Origin: Planctomycetota bacterium
GTDB taxonomy: Bacteria; Planctomycetota; UBA1135; UBA2386
DNA: 56,141 nucleotides
Reading direction: 5' to 3'
NCBI GenBank assembly: GCA_027621295.1
Contig: JAQCBR010000011.1
Span: 1-56,141, forward strand
The notes under the pieces are model-generated. The model did no database searches. It had not been told where the DNA came from and saw nothing but the letters and a program-made list of their open reading frames with translations. A program made the position numbers and the translations under genes. This document shows, in pieces, positions 24,266 through 31,954 of this stretch; position 1 is the stretch's first letter, and each line of letters opens with the position of its first letter.

Positions 24266-25936
24266 ATGCAGAACCTCCGCACGCTCCTCGCTCCCTCCCT
24301 GCTCCTCGCTCCCTCCCTGCTCCTTGCCGCGCTGCTCCCCGGTCAGCGTGCCGCGACCGCCAGCACCGACCTTCCGGACGGAGCCCCGGCCGCGATGTCG
24401 AAGATCGACATCGAAGGACTCCGGACCCACGCGTTCCGCTTCGCCTCCGATGAGTTCGGAGGACGCTACACGGGAACGGCCGGTCAGGTGATGGCGGCCG
24501 AATACGTTGCATCACGTCTCGAGGAGCTCGGCTTCGAGCCGCTCGGCGACAGGCTGGCAGAGGACGGCAGGAGCTACTTCCAGTCATACCCCGTGCGGAA
24601 GACCTACCTGGACGAGACGAAGACCGGCCTGCGCATCGGCGGAGAGGAGCACGCGAATGGCTTCGGCGTGCTGGCCTCCCGGGCGGGTGACGGCGAGATC
24701 GACGTCGAGGGCAAGATCGTCTACCTCGGATACGGCGCGCGCACCGAGCTGCCGGAGCAGCTCGGGGAAGGCGAGATCCCGCTCGTCCTGCTGCGGACCC
24801 GCTCCCGGGCGGCGATGAAGACCGAGGCCCAGTTCATGATGGGGCTCGGCGCGTTCGGCAAGGCGCGCCAGATCGCATCGCGGCTCGTGCAGGCGGGGGC
24901 GCCCTGCGTGCTCTTCGGCGTGCTGCACGACGACAGCGGGATCGGGGAGATGCTGAACTACGCCGGACTCCTGCCGGGCAAGCCGCTCCTCCAGTTCGGA
25001 GGGGACTCCGGCATGGCGGGGATGGTCGCGCAGATGCGTGTCGACGTCCCGATGGTGTTCCTGTCGCGGGCACGGACGGTGGCCGCGCTCGCCGCAGCCG
25101 GTCAGGCGGTCGGTGACGACGGCGAGGTCGTCGCGATCGAGGGAGCGAGCGAGGCGGACGCAGCGGCGCGCGTGCGCGTCGCCGTCGCGACCGATCCCGA
25201 CGCCAAGGCGCTGAACGTCTGCGCGGTACTCCGCGGCTCCGACGAGGAGCTGCGGAACGAAGCGGTCGTGTTCTCCGCCCACATGGATCACATGGGGACC
25301 CGGGTCGACGGAGACGTGTTCAACGGTGCCGACGACAACGCGTCCGGCTCCGCGGCGTTCCTCGAGGTCGCCGAGGCCTTCGCCGCGGGCGAGCGTCCGC
25401 GGCGCTCTGTGATCTTCCTGTCGGTGTCGGGTGAGGAGCTCGGGCTCTGGGGCTCGAAGCACTACGCGGAGAACCCGACCTGGGACGTCGACTCCCTGGT
25501 CGCGAACGTGAACATCGACATGATCGGCCGCGTCGCAGAGCTGTCCGGCGCGAACGAGATCTCGATCACGCCGAGCTACCGTCACCCGAAGTTCTCGTCG
25601 ATCGCCCGAGGAGCAGCAGCGCTCGCGGAGCGCTTCGGCATGGGCCTGACGAACGGGGACCAGTTCTACGAGCGGAGCGACCACTACAACTTCGCGGTGC
25701 GCGGAGTGCCCGTGGTGTTCTTCTGCGACGGCGAGCACGAGGACTACCACCAGGTCTCGGACACCGCTGACAAGCTCGACTACGAGAAGATCCAGAAGGT
25801 CGCGCGTCTCGCCTACTGGATCGGGGACGAGGTGGCCAACGATGACGACCGTCCGCGCGAGATCGGTCGCCAGGAAGCCTGGCAGGAGCAGCCGGAGACC
25901 GAATCGGGAGCAGGCGGCGCGCGCCGCGGACGCTGA
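24266..25936 (+). CDS. M28-family zinc metallopeptidase
   Basis: 556 residues from ATG 24266. The signal peptide contains a duplicated LLAPSL (18-base tandem repeat). After it come RFASDEFGGRYTGTAGQVMAAEY, a PA-like insert (IVYLGYGARTELPEQLGEG) and the M28 core: FSAHMDHMG (first His-Asp ligands), FNGADDNASGSAAF (bridging Asp), VSGEELGLWGSKHY (catalytic and metal Glu), VNIDMIGR, and DHYNFAVRGVPVVFFCDGEHEDYHQ (last His). It is an aminopeptidase/carboxypeptidase-like exopeptidase, secreted or periplasmic. A TACGAT box 44 bases upstream could be its -10. The C-terminal tail is Arg/Glu rich and low complexity. Confidence 0.92.
   Translation: MQNLRTLLAPSLLLAPSLLLAALLPGQRAATASTDLPDGAPAAMSKIDIEGLRTHAFRFASDEFGGRYTGTAGQVMAAEYVASRLEELGFEPLGDRLAEDGRSYFQSYPVRKTYLDETKTGLRIGGEEHANGFGVLASRAGDGEIDVEGKIVYLGYGARTELPEQLGEGEIPLVLLRTRSRAAMKTEAQFMMGLGAFGKARQIASRLVQAGAPCVLFGVLHDDSGIGEMLNYAGLLPGKPLLQFGGDSGMAGMVAQMRVDVPMVFLSRARTVAALAAAGQAVGDDGEVVAIEGASEADAAARVRVAVATDPDAKALNVCAVLRGSDEELRNEAVVFSAHMDHMGTRVDGDVFNGADDNASGSAAFLEVAEAFAAGERPRRSVIFLSVSGEELGLWGSKHYAENPTWDVDSLVANVNIDMIGRVAELSGANEISITPSYRHPKFSSIARGAAALAERFGMGLTNGDQFYERSDHYNFAVRGVPVVFFCDGEHEDYHQVSDTADKLDYEKIQKVARLAYWIGDEVANDDDRPREIGRQEAWQEQPETESGAGGARRGR
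24283..24318 (+). repeat. Perfect 18-base tandem duplication in a signal peptide
   Basis: GCTCCTCGCTCCCTCCCT occurs twice in direct succession (24283-24300, 24301-24318), encoding LLAPSL twice in the hydrophobic core of the M28 peptidase signal peptide. Replication slippage is a simple explanation. Confidence 0.9.
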
Positions 25937-25960
25937 CGGGGCTCGGGCGGGTGCCCGCTC

Positions 25961-25992
25961 GCTCCCGCGTCGGTCCGTCCCGAATCGGGAGC
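25961..25992. terminator. 7-bp stem-loop after the M28 peptidase gene
   Basis: GCTCCCG (25961-25967) and CGGGAGC (25986-25992) pair perfectly across 18 bases, 25 bases after the peptidase stop. No T-tract. It may terminate that transcript ahead of the ArsR-type gene. Confidence 0.35.
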
Positions 25993-26032
25993 CCTCGTCA
26001 GGAAACGCGCATCCAAGGACGTCGGGGTTGCG

Positions 26033-26063
26033 ATCAGGACATCAGGATGTTGTGATATCCTGA
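26033..26063 (+). promoter_or_regulatory. Candidate operator and promoter of the ArsR-methyltransferase gene
   Basis: TCAGGAT (26042-26048) and ATCCTGA (26057-26063) form a perfect 7-bp inverted repeat with an 8-base centre. An extra ATCAGGA (26033-26039) lies one base before the next copy (26041-26047). The right arm contains TATCCT (26056-26061), a likely -10 box ending 6 bases before the GTG start at 26068. A repressor bound here would block its own transcription. The mRNA would be leaderless or nearly so. Confidence 0.6.
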
Positions 26064-26067
26064 CGCC

Positions 26068-27030
26068 GTGACGCCCCTCGAGACCCTCCAGAGCACGCTG
26101 AAGCTGCTGTCGGACGCCACCCGGCTCCGGCTGCTGTCGCTGCTTGCCCGCGACGAACTCGCGGTCCAGGAGCTGGTTTCGATCACCGGGCTCGCGCAAA
26201 GCCGGATCAGCAACCATCTTTCGCTCCTCAAGCGCGCCGGCCTCGTCCGCGACCGGCGGGAGGGGAGCTGGAGCTTCCACTCCCTCGTCGAGCCGACGGC
26301 GGCCGGTCCGCTGACGCCGGAGCTCTACCACGCGGTCCTCGAGCCCTACCTGCAGAGCAAGGACGGGCGCGCCGACTCGCAGGCCCTCGAACGCGTCCGC
26401 GAGCAGCGGCGCGAACGGAGCCGGAAGGCGCACGACGCCCTTGCCGACCGGTGGGTCGAGCTCGGTCAGGAGTTCCGAACAGGAGCTCTGCGGAGCGAGG
26501 CGCTCGGGGCTCTCGCGCCTGCCGGCTGGACGGTGGCGGACCTCGGCTGTGGTGCTGGCTTCTTGACCGCCTACCTCGCGGGTCGGTTCCAGCGGGTGAT
26601 CGCGGTCGACCACGCCGAGCGGATGCTCGCCGCCGCGCGTCGCCGGGTCGACGCCGCCAACGTCGAGTTCCGCCAGGGCGAGGTCGAGCGCCTCCCGCTC
26701 GAGGCTGGCGAAGTCGACGCGGCGTTCGCGAACCTCGTGTGGCACCACGTGGCCGACATGGACGGCGCGGCGCGTGAACTCCACCGGATCCTCAAGCCCG
26801 GCGGACGGGCGGTCATCACCGATCTAGCGCCGCACGACGCGGAGTGGATGCGGGAGGCGATGGGCGACCTGCGTCTCGGCATCCGACCGGATGCGGTGCT
26901 GGCGGTGATGGCGAGGGCTGGCTTCGTCGATGTCGCGCTCGACGACGTGCACGACGCCTACCGCGTCGAGAGCCCCGACGGTCGCTCCGCCGACCTGCCG
27001 ATGTTCCTCGTCCGAGCCCGCAAACCCTGA
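26068..27030 (+). CDS. ArsR-family regulator fused to SAM-dependent methyltransferase domain (SahR-like)
   Basis: 320 residues from GTG 26068. Residues about 8-70 are an ArsR winged helix (DATRLRLLSLLARDELAVQE, GLAQSRISNHLSLLKRAG). From about 150 a class I methyltransferase fold follows: VADLGCGAGFLTAYLAG (motif I), IAVDHAERML, FANLVWHHVADMDGA and LHRILKPGGRAVITDL. This ArsR-methyltransferase architecture is that of SahR-type regulators, which in Proteobacteria respond to S-adenosylhomocysteine and control methionine-cycle genes (recalled). No metal-binding CxC of classic ArsR is present. The gene lies 87 bases upstream of ahcY, the SAH hydrolase, on the same strand, and an inverted repeat covers its own promoter. 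Autoregulation and control of ahcY by SAH are therefore likely. Confidence 0.85.
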   Translation: MTPLETLQSTLKLLSDATRLRLLSLLARDELAVQELVSITGLAQSRISNHLSLLKRAGLVRDRREGSWSFHSLVEPTAAGPLTPELYHAVLEPYLQSKDGRADSQALERVREQRRERSRKAHDALADRWVELGQEFRTGALRSEALGALAPAGWTVADLGCGAGFLTAYLAGRFQRVIAVDHAERMLAAARRRVDAANVEFRQGEVERLPLEAGEVDAAFANLVWHHVADMDGAARELHRILKPGGRAVITDLAPHDAEWMREAMGDLRLGIRPDAVLAVMARAGFVDVALDDVHDAYRVESPDGRSADLPMFLVRARKP

Positions 27031-27117
27031 TCCAGCGGGGGCACGCCGACGCAGTGCTGCCCGCTCCCCGTTCTTCTGTTTCGCAACGAATCCCAACCCC
27101 AACGCAACAAGCAAGCG

Positions 27118-28581
<1,464 letters not shown>

Positions 28582-28590
28582 TCGCCGTGC

Positions 28591-28606
28591 GGACCGGCGA
28601 CGGTCC
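28591..28606. terminator. 6-bp hairpin with GCGA tetraloop after ahcY
   Basis: GGACCG and CGGTCC pair perfectly around GCGA (28597-28600), 9 bases after the ahcY stop. It is the first in a row of four inverted repeats and may help end the ahcY transcript. Confidence 0.4.
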
Positions 28607-28620
28607 GACGACGGTGGCAG

Positions 28621-28670
28621 TCGTCTCGTTCGGGCGGTGACCGGAAGCGGTCGCCGCCCTTCCGAGACGA
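28621..28670. repeat. 50-base compound hairpin downstream of ahcY
   Basis: TCGTCTCG (28621-28628) pairs with CGAGACGA (28663-28670). Inside it a symmetric TTC/TTC internal loop separates a 12-bp stem, GGGCGGTGACCG (28632-28643) with CGGTCGCCGCCC (28648-28659), closed by the tetraloop GAAG. One pair is U-G on the plus strand. Such a long, ordered structure is not expected by chance. It could be a terminator, a processing signal or a small structured RNA. Confidence 0.6.
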
Positions 28671-28698
28671 GAGCCTGCGCGCTGTTCGCGGCAGGCTC
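28671..28698. repeat. 8-bp hairpin abutting the compound hairpin
   Basis: GAGCCTGC (28671-28678) and GCAGGCTC (28691-28698) pair perfectly, with an inner CGC/GCG stem and a TGTTC loop. It begins on the very next base after the 50-base hairpin. A further GCCGC/GCGGC stem lies at 28729-28743, just before the transporter gene. Confidence 0.5.
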
Positions 28699-28768
28699 TG
28701 GCTCGCTCTGCGCCGAGCCTGTGAGAGCGCCGCGTGCAGCGGCGGCTCCCAGCAGCGACGATGGGGCG

Positions 28769-29230
28769 ATGAGCGGACTGCCCGTCGTCTACGCCCTGGT
28801 CGCGATCCTGGCCGGTTGCATCATCGCCATCCAGCCCGGGATCAATGCGCAGCTCGCCAAGCGGCTCGAGCACCCGATCCAGGCGAGCCTCGTGTCGTTC
28901 AGCTGTGGGTTGGCGTTGCTCGTCGTCGCCTGTCTCGGGCTCGGTCAGAGGCTGCCGCGTCCCTCGATGCTGGAGTCCGCGCCGGTCTGGATGTGGATCG
29001 GTGGAGGCACGGTGGGCGCGATCTTCGTGACGACCTCCCTGATCGCTGCGCCGCGCCTCGGTGCGGCCTACTGGGTCTCCCTGATCGTCGCCGGACAGAT
29101 GCTCGCGTCGCTGTTGCTCGACGAGTTCGGCTGGCTCGGGTTCGCGCGGCGGAGCGTCGGCTGGCAAGGATGGGTGGGCGCGGCTTTCATCGTCGCCGGC
29201 GTCGCGATGGTCTCCCTGCGTCGCGGGTGA
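28769..29230 (+). CDS. DMT-superfamily small membrane transporter (DUF606/YdcZ-like)
   Basis: 153 residues from ATG 28769 (MSGLPVVYALVAILAGCIIA). Five hydrophobic segments are visible: VVYALVAILAGCIIAIQ, ASLVSFSCGLALLVVACLGLG, APVWMWIGGGTVGAIFVTTSLIA, AAYWVSLIVAGQMLASLLLDEFG and WVGAAFIVAGVAMVSL. The GINAQLAKRLEHPIQASLVSF loop and the late LLLDEFGWLG block are typical of DUF606 half-size EamA relatives, which often work as pairs. Only one is here, so a homodimer or a distant partner is possible. The substrate is unknown. Its upstream region is the hairpin-rich stretch after ahcY, so expression may depend on read-through from ahcY or a hidden promoter. Confidence 0.85.
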   Translation: MSGLPVVYALVAILAGCIIAIQPGINAQLAKRLEHPIQASLVSFSCGLALLVVACLGLGQRLPRPSMLESAPVWMWIGGGTVGAIFVTTSLIAAPRLGAAYWVSLIVAGQMLASLLLDEFGWLGFARRSVGWQGWVGAAFIVAGVAMVSLRRG

Positions 29231-29273
29231 TCCCCGAAACTCCGCATCGCCGTGCCGTCCGTCGCTCTGCAGA

Positions 29274-30065
29274 TCAGCGGTTCGGCGGAGTGTCGGACGC
29301 TTCGCGGAACAGGAAGTCTGCGCGCAGGATCGTCACCGGCTTGCGCGGCTTGCCGTCGGCTCCACCCTGGGCCTCGAGCGTGGCCAGCACCGCCTCGCCC
29401 GTCTCCAGTTCGCCGAACACGGTGTGGATGCCGTCCAGCCAGGGTGCCGGACGCAGCGTGATGAAGAACTGGGAGCCGGCGGTGTTCGGCCCGGCATGGG
29501 CGGCGCTCAGGATGCCCCTTCGGTCGTGCTGCGGAGGTGGCTCCGGGATCTCGTCGCGGAGTGCGTAGCCCGGCCCTCCCTGGCCGTCGCCCTTCGGGCA
29601 GCCGCCCTGCGCGACGAACCCAGGCACGATCCGATGGAAGGTCAGGCCGTCGTAGAAGCCGGCTCGGGTCAGCCACAGTGCGTTCGTCACGTGAGCGGGC
29701 GCGAGATCGGGGCGCAGGCGGAAGCGGATCGCGCCATGGTTGGTCTGCAGCACCCAGATGCACTCCGCGCGCCGGGGCAGCGGCAGCGACGCGGGCGGCT
29801 CTGGCATGCGGGTCCGCCAGTCGGCGACCCCGCGGTCGATCGGGTGCTGCTGGAGATGTGCGTCGAGCGCCGCGAACACCGGCGATGGTGCGCCCGCGGG
29901 ATGGAGCGAGATCTTGTCCTTCGGTCTCCGAGGGGACGGGGTCGCATCCGCCAACTTCATGCCAGGAGTCGCCGGCGGGGGTGAGTCCCAGCGGCGTTCG
30001 GGCGGCGCCGCGCAAGAGGCGAGGGCGAGCGCGGCGAGGACGGTCGAGCGGGCGCGGTCTCGCAT
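29274..30065 (-). CDS. Cyclophilin-type peptidyl-prolyl isomerase, lipoprotein
   Basis: 263 residues from ATG 30065 (MRDRARSTVLAALALASCAAPP), a lipoprotein signal with LASC lipobox. About 80 residues of Pro/Ala-rich linker and a poorly conserved segment precede the cyclophilin domain. Blocks: IRFRLRPDLAPAHVTNALWL, GFYDGLTFHRIVPGFVAQGG with the catalytic Arg (FHRI), NTAGSQFFITLRPAPWLDG, and HTVFGELETGEAVLATLEAQ. It catalyses cis-trans isomerisation at Pro during folding of exported proteins. A longer reading upstream would run into tRNA-Leu, so that part is not coding. tRNA-Leu lies 42 bases upstream on the same strand. Confidence 0.92.
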   Translation of the reverse strand: MRDRARSTVLAALALASCAAPPERRWDSPPPATPGMKLADATPSPRRPKDKISLHPAGAPSPVFAALDAHLQQHPIDRGVADWRTRMPEPPASLPLPRRAECIWVLQTNHGAIRFRLRPDLAPAHVTNALWLTRAGFYDGLTFHRIVPGFVAQGGCPKGDGQGGPGYALRDEIPEPPPQHDRRGILSAAHAGPNTAGSQFFITLRPAPWLDGIHTVFGELETGEAVLATLEAQGGADGKPRKPVTILRADFLFREASDTPPNR

Positions 30066-30107
30066 GGGGCGGAGCCGGCTCGGAGCCGGAAGGGGAACAG
30101 CGAGGTG

Positions 30108-30193
30108 TGCGGGGAGAGGGGCTCGAACCCTCACTCCGGTTTCCCGGAAGCGGATTTTAAGTCCGCTGCGTCTGCCGATTTCGCCATCCCCGC
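30108..30193 (-). tRNA. tRNA-Leu (anticodon TAA)
   Basis: 86 bases. The minus strand starts GCGGGGATGGCGAAATCGGC, with a 7-bp acceptor stem pairing to CCCCGC plus discriminator A at 30108. The anticodon arm is GCGGACTTAAAATCCGC with anticodon TAA. A class II variable arm (TTCCGGGAAACCGGAGT) and the T-arm with GGTTCGAGCC complete the cloverleaf. CCA is not encoded. TACTCT 11 bases upstream of the 5' end may be the -10 box. Confidence 0.97.
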
Positions 30194-30313
30194 GCGGTCG
30201 GAGCAGAGTAGCCGTTGCCTGCGAAGGGATCGACCTCGCACCGCCGCAGTTGGTGCTCCAGCGGTGGAGCCCCGCGTCGAAGGGGCGCTGGGCAGCGGCC
30301 AACGAGCGGATCG

Positions 30314-30523
30314 TCAGCCGATGTGCGGTCGGACCACGTCCGCCGCGTCGCTGCCCTCATCGCCCACGCCGGTGACCTCGGAGAGCCGCCCGGTGAGCGC
30401 GTAGAACAGTGCCTTGACGAAGACCAAGGGGATGTAGACGCCGACGACGACGAGGGCTGCGCCCGCGATCAGGACGGTCATCAGCGTCCAGAAGACGATC
30501 GTGCTCAGGATCCGGGCAGCCAT
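30314..30523 (-). CDS. Small membrane protein
   Basis: 69 residues from ATG 30523 (MAARILSTIVFWTLM). A single long hydrophobic run, IVFWTLMTVLIAGAALVVVGVYIPLVFVKALFYAL, spans the membrane once or twice. A short hydrophilic tail (TGRLSEVTGVGDEGSDAADVV) follows. An ATG at 30544 would add seven residues, but those codons overlap a perfect TATAAT box, so the shorter start is preferred. I do not recognise a family. It lies between tRNA-Leu and the divergent DJ-1/PfpI gene. Confidence 0.6.
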   Translation of the reverse strand: MAARILSTIVFWTLMTVLIAGAALVVVGVYIPLVFVKALFYALTGRLSEVTGVGDEGSDAADVVRPHIG

Positions 30524-30533
30524 CGGCAGTTCG

Positions 30534-30539
30534 ATTATA
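30534..30539 (-). promoter_or_regulatory. TATAAT -10 box of the small membrane protein gene
   Basis: A perfect TATAAT on the minus strand (forward ATTATA), ending 10 bases before ATG 30523. AT-rich hexamers are rare in this GC-rich DNA. No good -35 was found at the usual distance. Confidence 0.4.
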
Positions 30540-30622
30540 ACCATCGGCCGACGGCCCCTTCGGACTGCAGGCTTCGCCGGCTGCCCCGCCGCGGCCGCGG
30601 CCGCGGGCTGGGAGACACCGAC

Positions 30623-31207
30623 ATGACCACGAATCCCCCTCGCGTCCTCGTGCCGATCGCCGACGGGAGCGAGGAGATGGAGTTCACGATCGTCGTGGAC
30701 GTGCTGAGGCGTGGCGGCGTCGAAGTCGTCACCGCCGGGCTCGCATCACCAGGGCTCGCCGTCGAGTGCAGCCGAGGAGTCCGAATCGTCCCGGATCGCG
30801 CGCTGGCAGAGGTGGTCGGGCCGTTCGACGCCGTCGTGCTCGTCGGGGGTCTCGGCGGGGCGGATGCGTTCGCTGCGAGCGAGATGCTTCGTGGAGCGGT
30901 GGTCGCGCACCGCGCGGCGGGTCGACTGACCGCTGCGGTCTGCGCCGCACCGCGGGTGCTGCTGGCCTACGGGCTCGGTGCGGGTTCGAGAATGACGTCC
31001 CACCCGAGCGTCCGGACCGCGTTCGACGGCGTGTCCGAATGGGTCGATGCGCCGGTCGTCGAGGATGGAATGCTGGTCACCAGCCAGGGGCCTGGCACGT
31101 CGTTCGCGTTCGCGCTGACGCTGCTGAGGCGGCTGCGTGGCGCGGACGTCGCCCAGCAGGTCGAGTCCGGTCTGATGCTCACCGGGCCGGTGATCGGTCC
31201 GGGCTGA
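30623..31207 (+). CDS. DJ-1/PfpI-family protein
   Basis: 194 residues from ATG 30623, with GGGAG about 10 bases upstream as a ribosome-binding site. RVLVPIADGSEEMEFTIVVD contains the conserved Glu that activates the nucleophile. LTAAVCAAPRVLLAYGL is the nucleophile elbow with the reactive Cys. The C-terminal TSQGPGTSFAFALTLLRRL is typical of the DJ-1/ThiJ group. Members act as glyoxalase III-like hydratases, chaperones or deglycases, and possibly oxidative-stress sensors via the Cys. Cytoplasmic. It is divergent from the small membrane protein gene, and a rho-independent terminator for tRNA-Cys lies after its end on the other strand. Confidence 0.92.
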   Translation: MTTNPPRVLVPIADGSEEMEFTIVVDVLRRGGVEVVTAGLASPGLAVECSRGVRIVPDRALAEVVGPFDAVVLVGGLGGADAFAASEMLRGAVVAHRAAGRLTAAVCAAPRVLLAYGLGAGSRMTSHPSVRTAFDGVSEWVDAPVVEDGMLVTSQGPGTSFAFALTLLRRLRGADVAQQVESGLMLTGPVIGPG

Positions 31208-31254
31208 GGGCGCGGGACGCTTTAAGCGAGCCTGCCGCTGGGCCGACCGAGTCC

Positions 31255-31284
31255 GGGGCGAGCGGGTCTGGGGCGAGCGGGTCT
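31255..31284 (+). repeat. Two 15-base tandem repeats
   Basis: GGGGCGAGCGGGTCT is repeated exactly (31255-31269, 31270-31284) and followed by a degenerate third unit. It lies in the non-coding gap between the DJ-1/PfpI gene and the tRNA-Cys terminator. Confidence 0.85.
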
Positions 31285-31297
31285 GGGCCGAACGAAG

Positions 31298-31325
31298 AAC
31301 GGCCCGGCGCTGGGGCCGGGCCGTT
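31298..31325 (-). terminator. Rho-independent terminator of tRNA-Cys
   Basis: AACGGCCCGGC and GCCGGGCCGTT form a perfect 11-bp stem with a 6-base loop. On the minus strand it is followed by CTTCGTTC, which is T-rich for this genome. It starts 7 bases after the tRNA-Cys 3' end. Confidence 0.8.
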
Positions 31326-31332
31326 TCGAGAG

Positions 31333-31403
31333 AGGTGACGGCGGGAATCGAACCCGCGTTCACGGATTTGCAATCCGTTGCCTAACCACTTGGCTACGTC
31401 ACC
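31333..31403 (-). tRNA. tRNA-Cys (anticodon GCA)
   Basis: 71 bases. Minus strand: acceptor GGTGACG pairs with CGTCACC, followed by discriminator U, as expected for tRNA-Cys. T8 and A9 are in place, the D-arm is GCCAAGTGGTTAGGC, the anticodon arm is ACGGATTGCAAATCCGT with anticodon GCA, and the T-arm is GCGGGTTCGATTCCCGC. CCA is not encoded. Confidence 0.98.
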
Positions 31404-31623
31404 GGAGCCACGGACGTCGTGGGGTCTCGGCTGGCCTCCGAGCGCTCCCGTCTCGGGAAGCGGCTCGCGGAGCGCCGTGGTCCCCCTCGGAGCCCATCGG
31501 GGCGGGCAGAGTAGGCACCCCGGTCGCGCCGATCAAGAGGGAGAGGGGCACCGAGGCGTTCCGGGAATTCGCTTAGACAGGTGGCGGTGCCCCGTCCGAT
31601 CCGGCATCCTCCCCCGCCCCGTC

Positions 31624-31860
31624 ATGGCGCCGCTGAAGAAGCAGATCCAGATCGAGTTCTCCCAGGACATGGTCAAGCAGCCCCTGGTCTACCAGCTCAA
31701 CCGGAAGTTCGATCTGATGATCAACCTCCGGGCCGGGCAGTGGACCGAGGAAGGCGGCTTCCTCCACCTCGAGCTGGAGGGTGACCAGGAGGAGATCGAC
31801 CGCGTGATGACCTTCCTGCGCGACCAGGGAGTCGACGTCCGCGAGATCGCCGCAGGTTGA
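31624..31860 (+). CDS. NIL-domain protein
   Basis: 78 residues from ATG 31624. The whole protein is one ferredoxin-like (beta-alpha-beta) NIL domain: KKQIQIEFSQDMVKQPLVYQ, KFDLMINLRAGQWTEEGG, and GDQEEIDRVMTFLRDQGVDV. NIL domains occur at the C-terminus of the methionine importer ATPase MetN, where they bind Met, and as small standalone proteins, sometimes linked with sulfur-amino-acid metabolism. It follows tRNA-Cys by 220 bases on the other strand; that gap holds a few short inverted repeats but no gene I can support. It likely binds a small ligand or helps a partner protein in the cytoplasm. Confidence 0.88.
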   Translation: MAPLKKQIQIEFSQDMVKQPLVYQLNRKFDLMINLRAGQWTEEGGFLHLELEGDQEEIDRVMTFLRDQGVDVREIAAG

Positions 31861-31954
31861 GTCGCGCGGCCTCCGGGCTCGGGCGTAGGCTTGGACGAGG
31901 TCGCCCCCGCGTGGTGCGGGACGCGCGAAGCCGCCCAGTCCAGATCCGCACGTC

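Noticed and set aside
27031-27117. SAH or SAM riboswitch before ahcY
   Set aside because: Only 87 bases, with no recognisable riboswitch core and no strong stem. The adjacent ArsR-methyltransferase gene is a better candidate for control.
30211-30240. -35 box for tRNA-Leu
   Set aside because: TACTCT is a fair -10, but nothing resembling TTGACA lies 16-18 bases upstream.
31404-31623. Possible gene or mobile-element scar between tRNA-Cys and the NIL gene
   Set aside because: No direct repeat of the tRNA 3' end, no integrase and no protein-like frame; I see no sign of integration at either tRNA.
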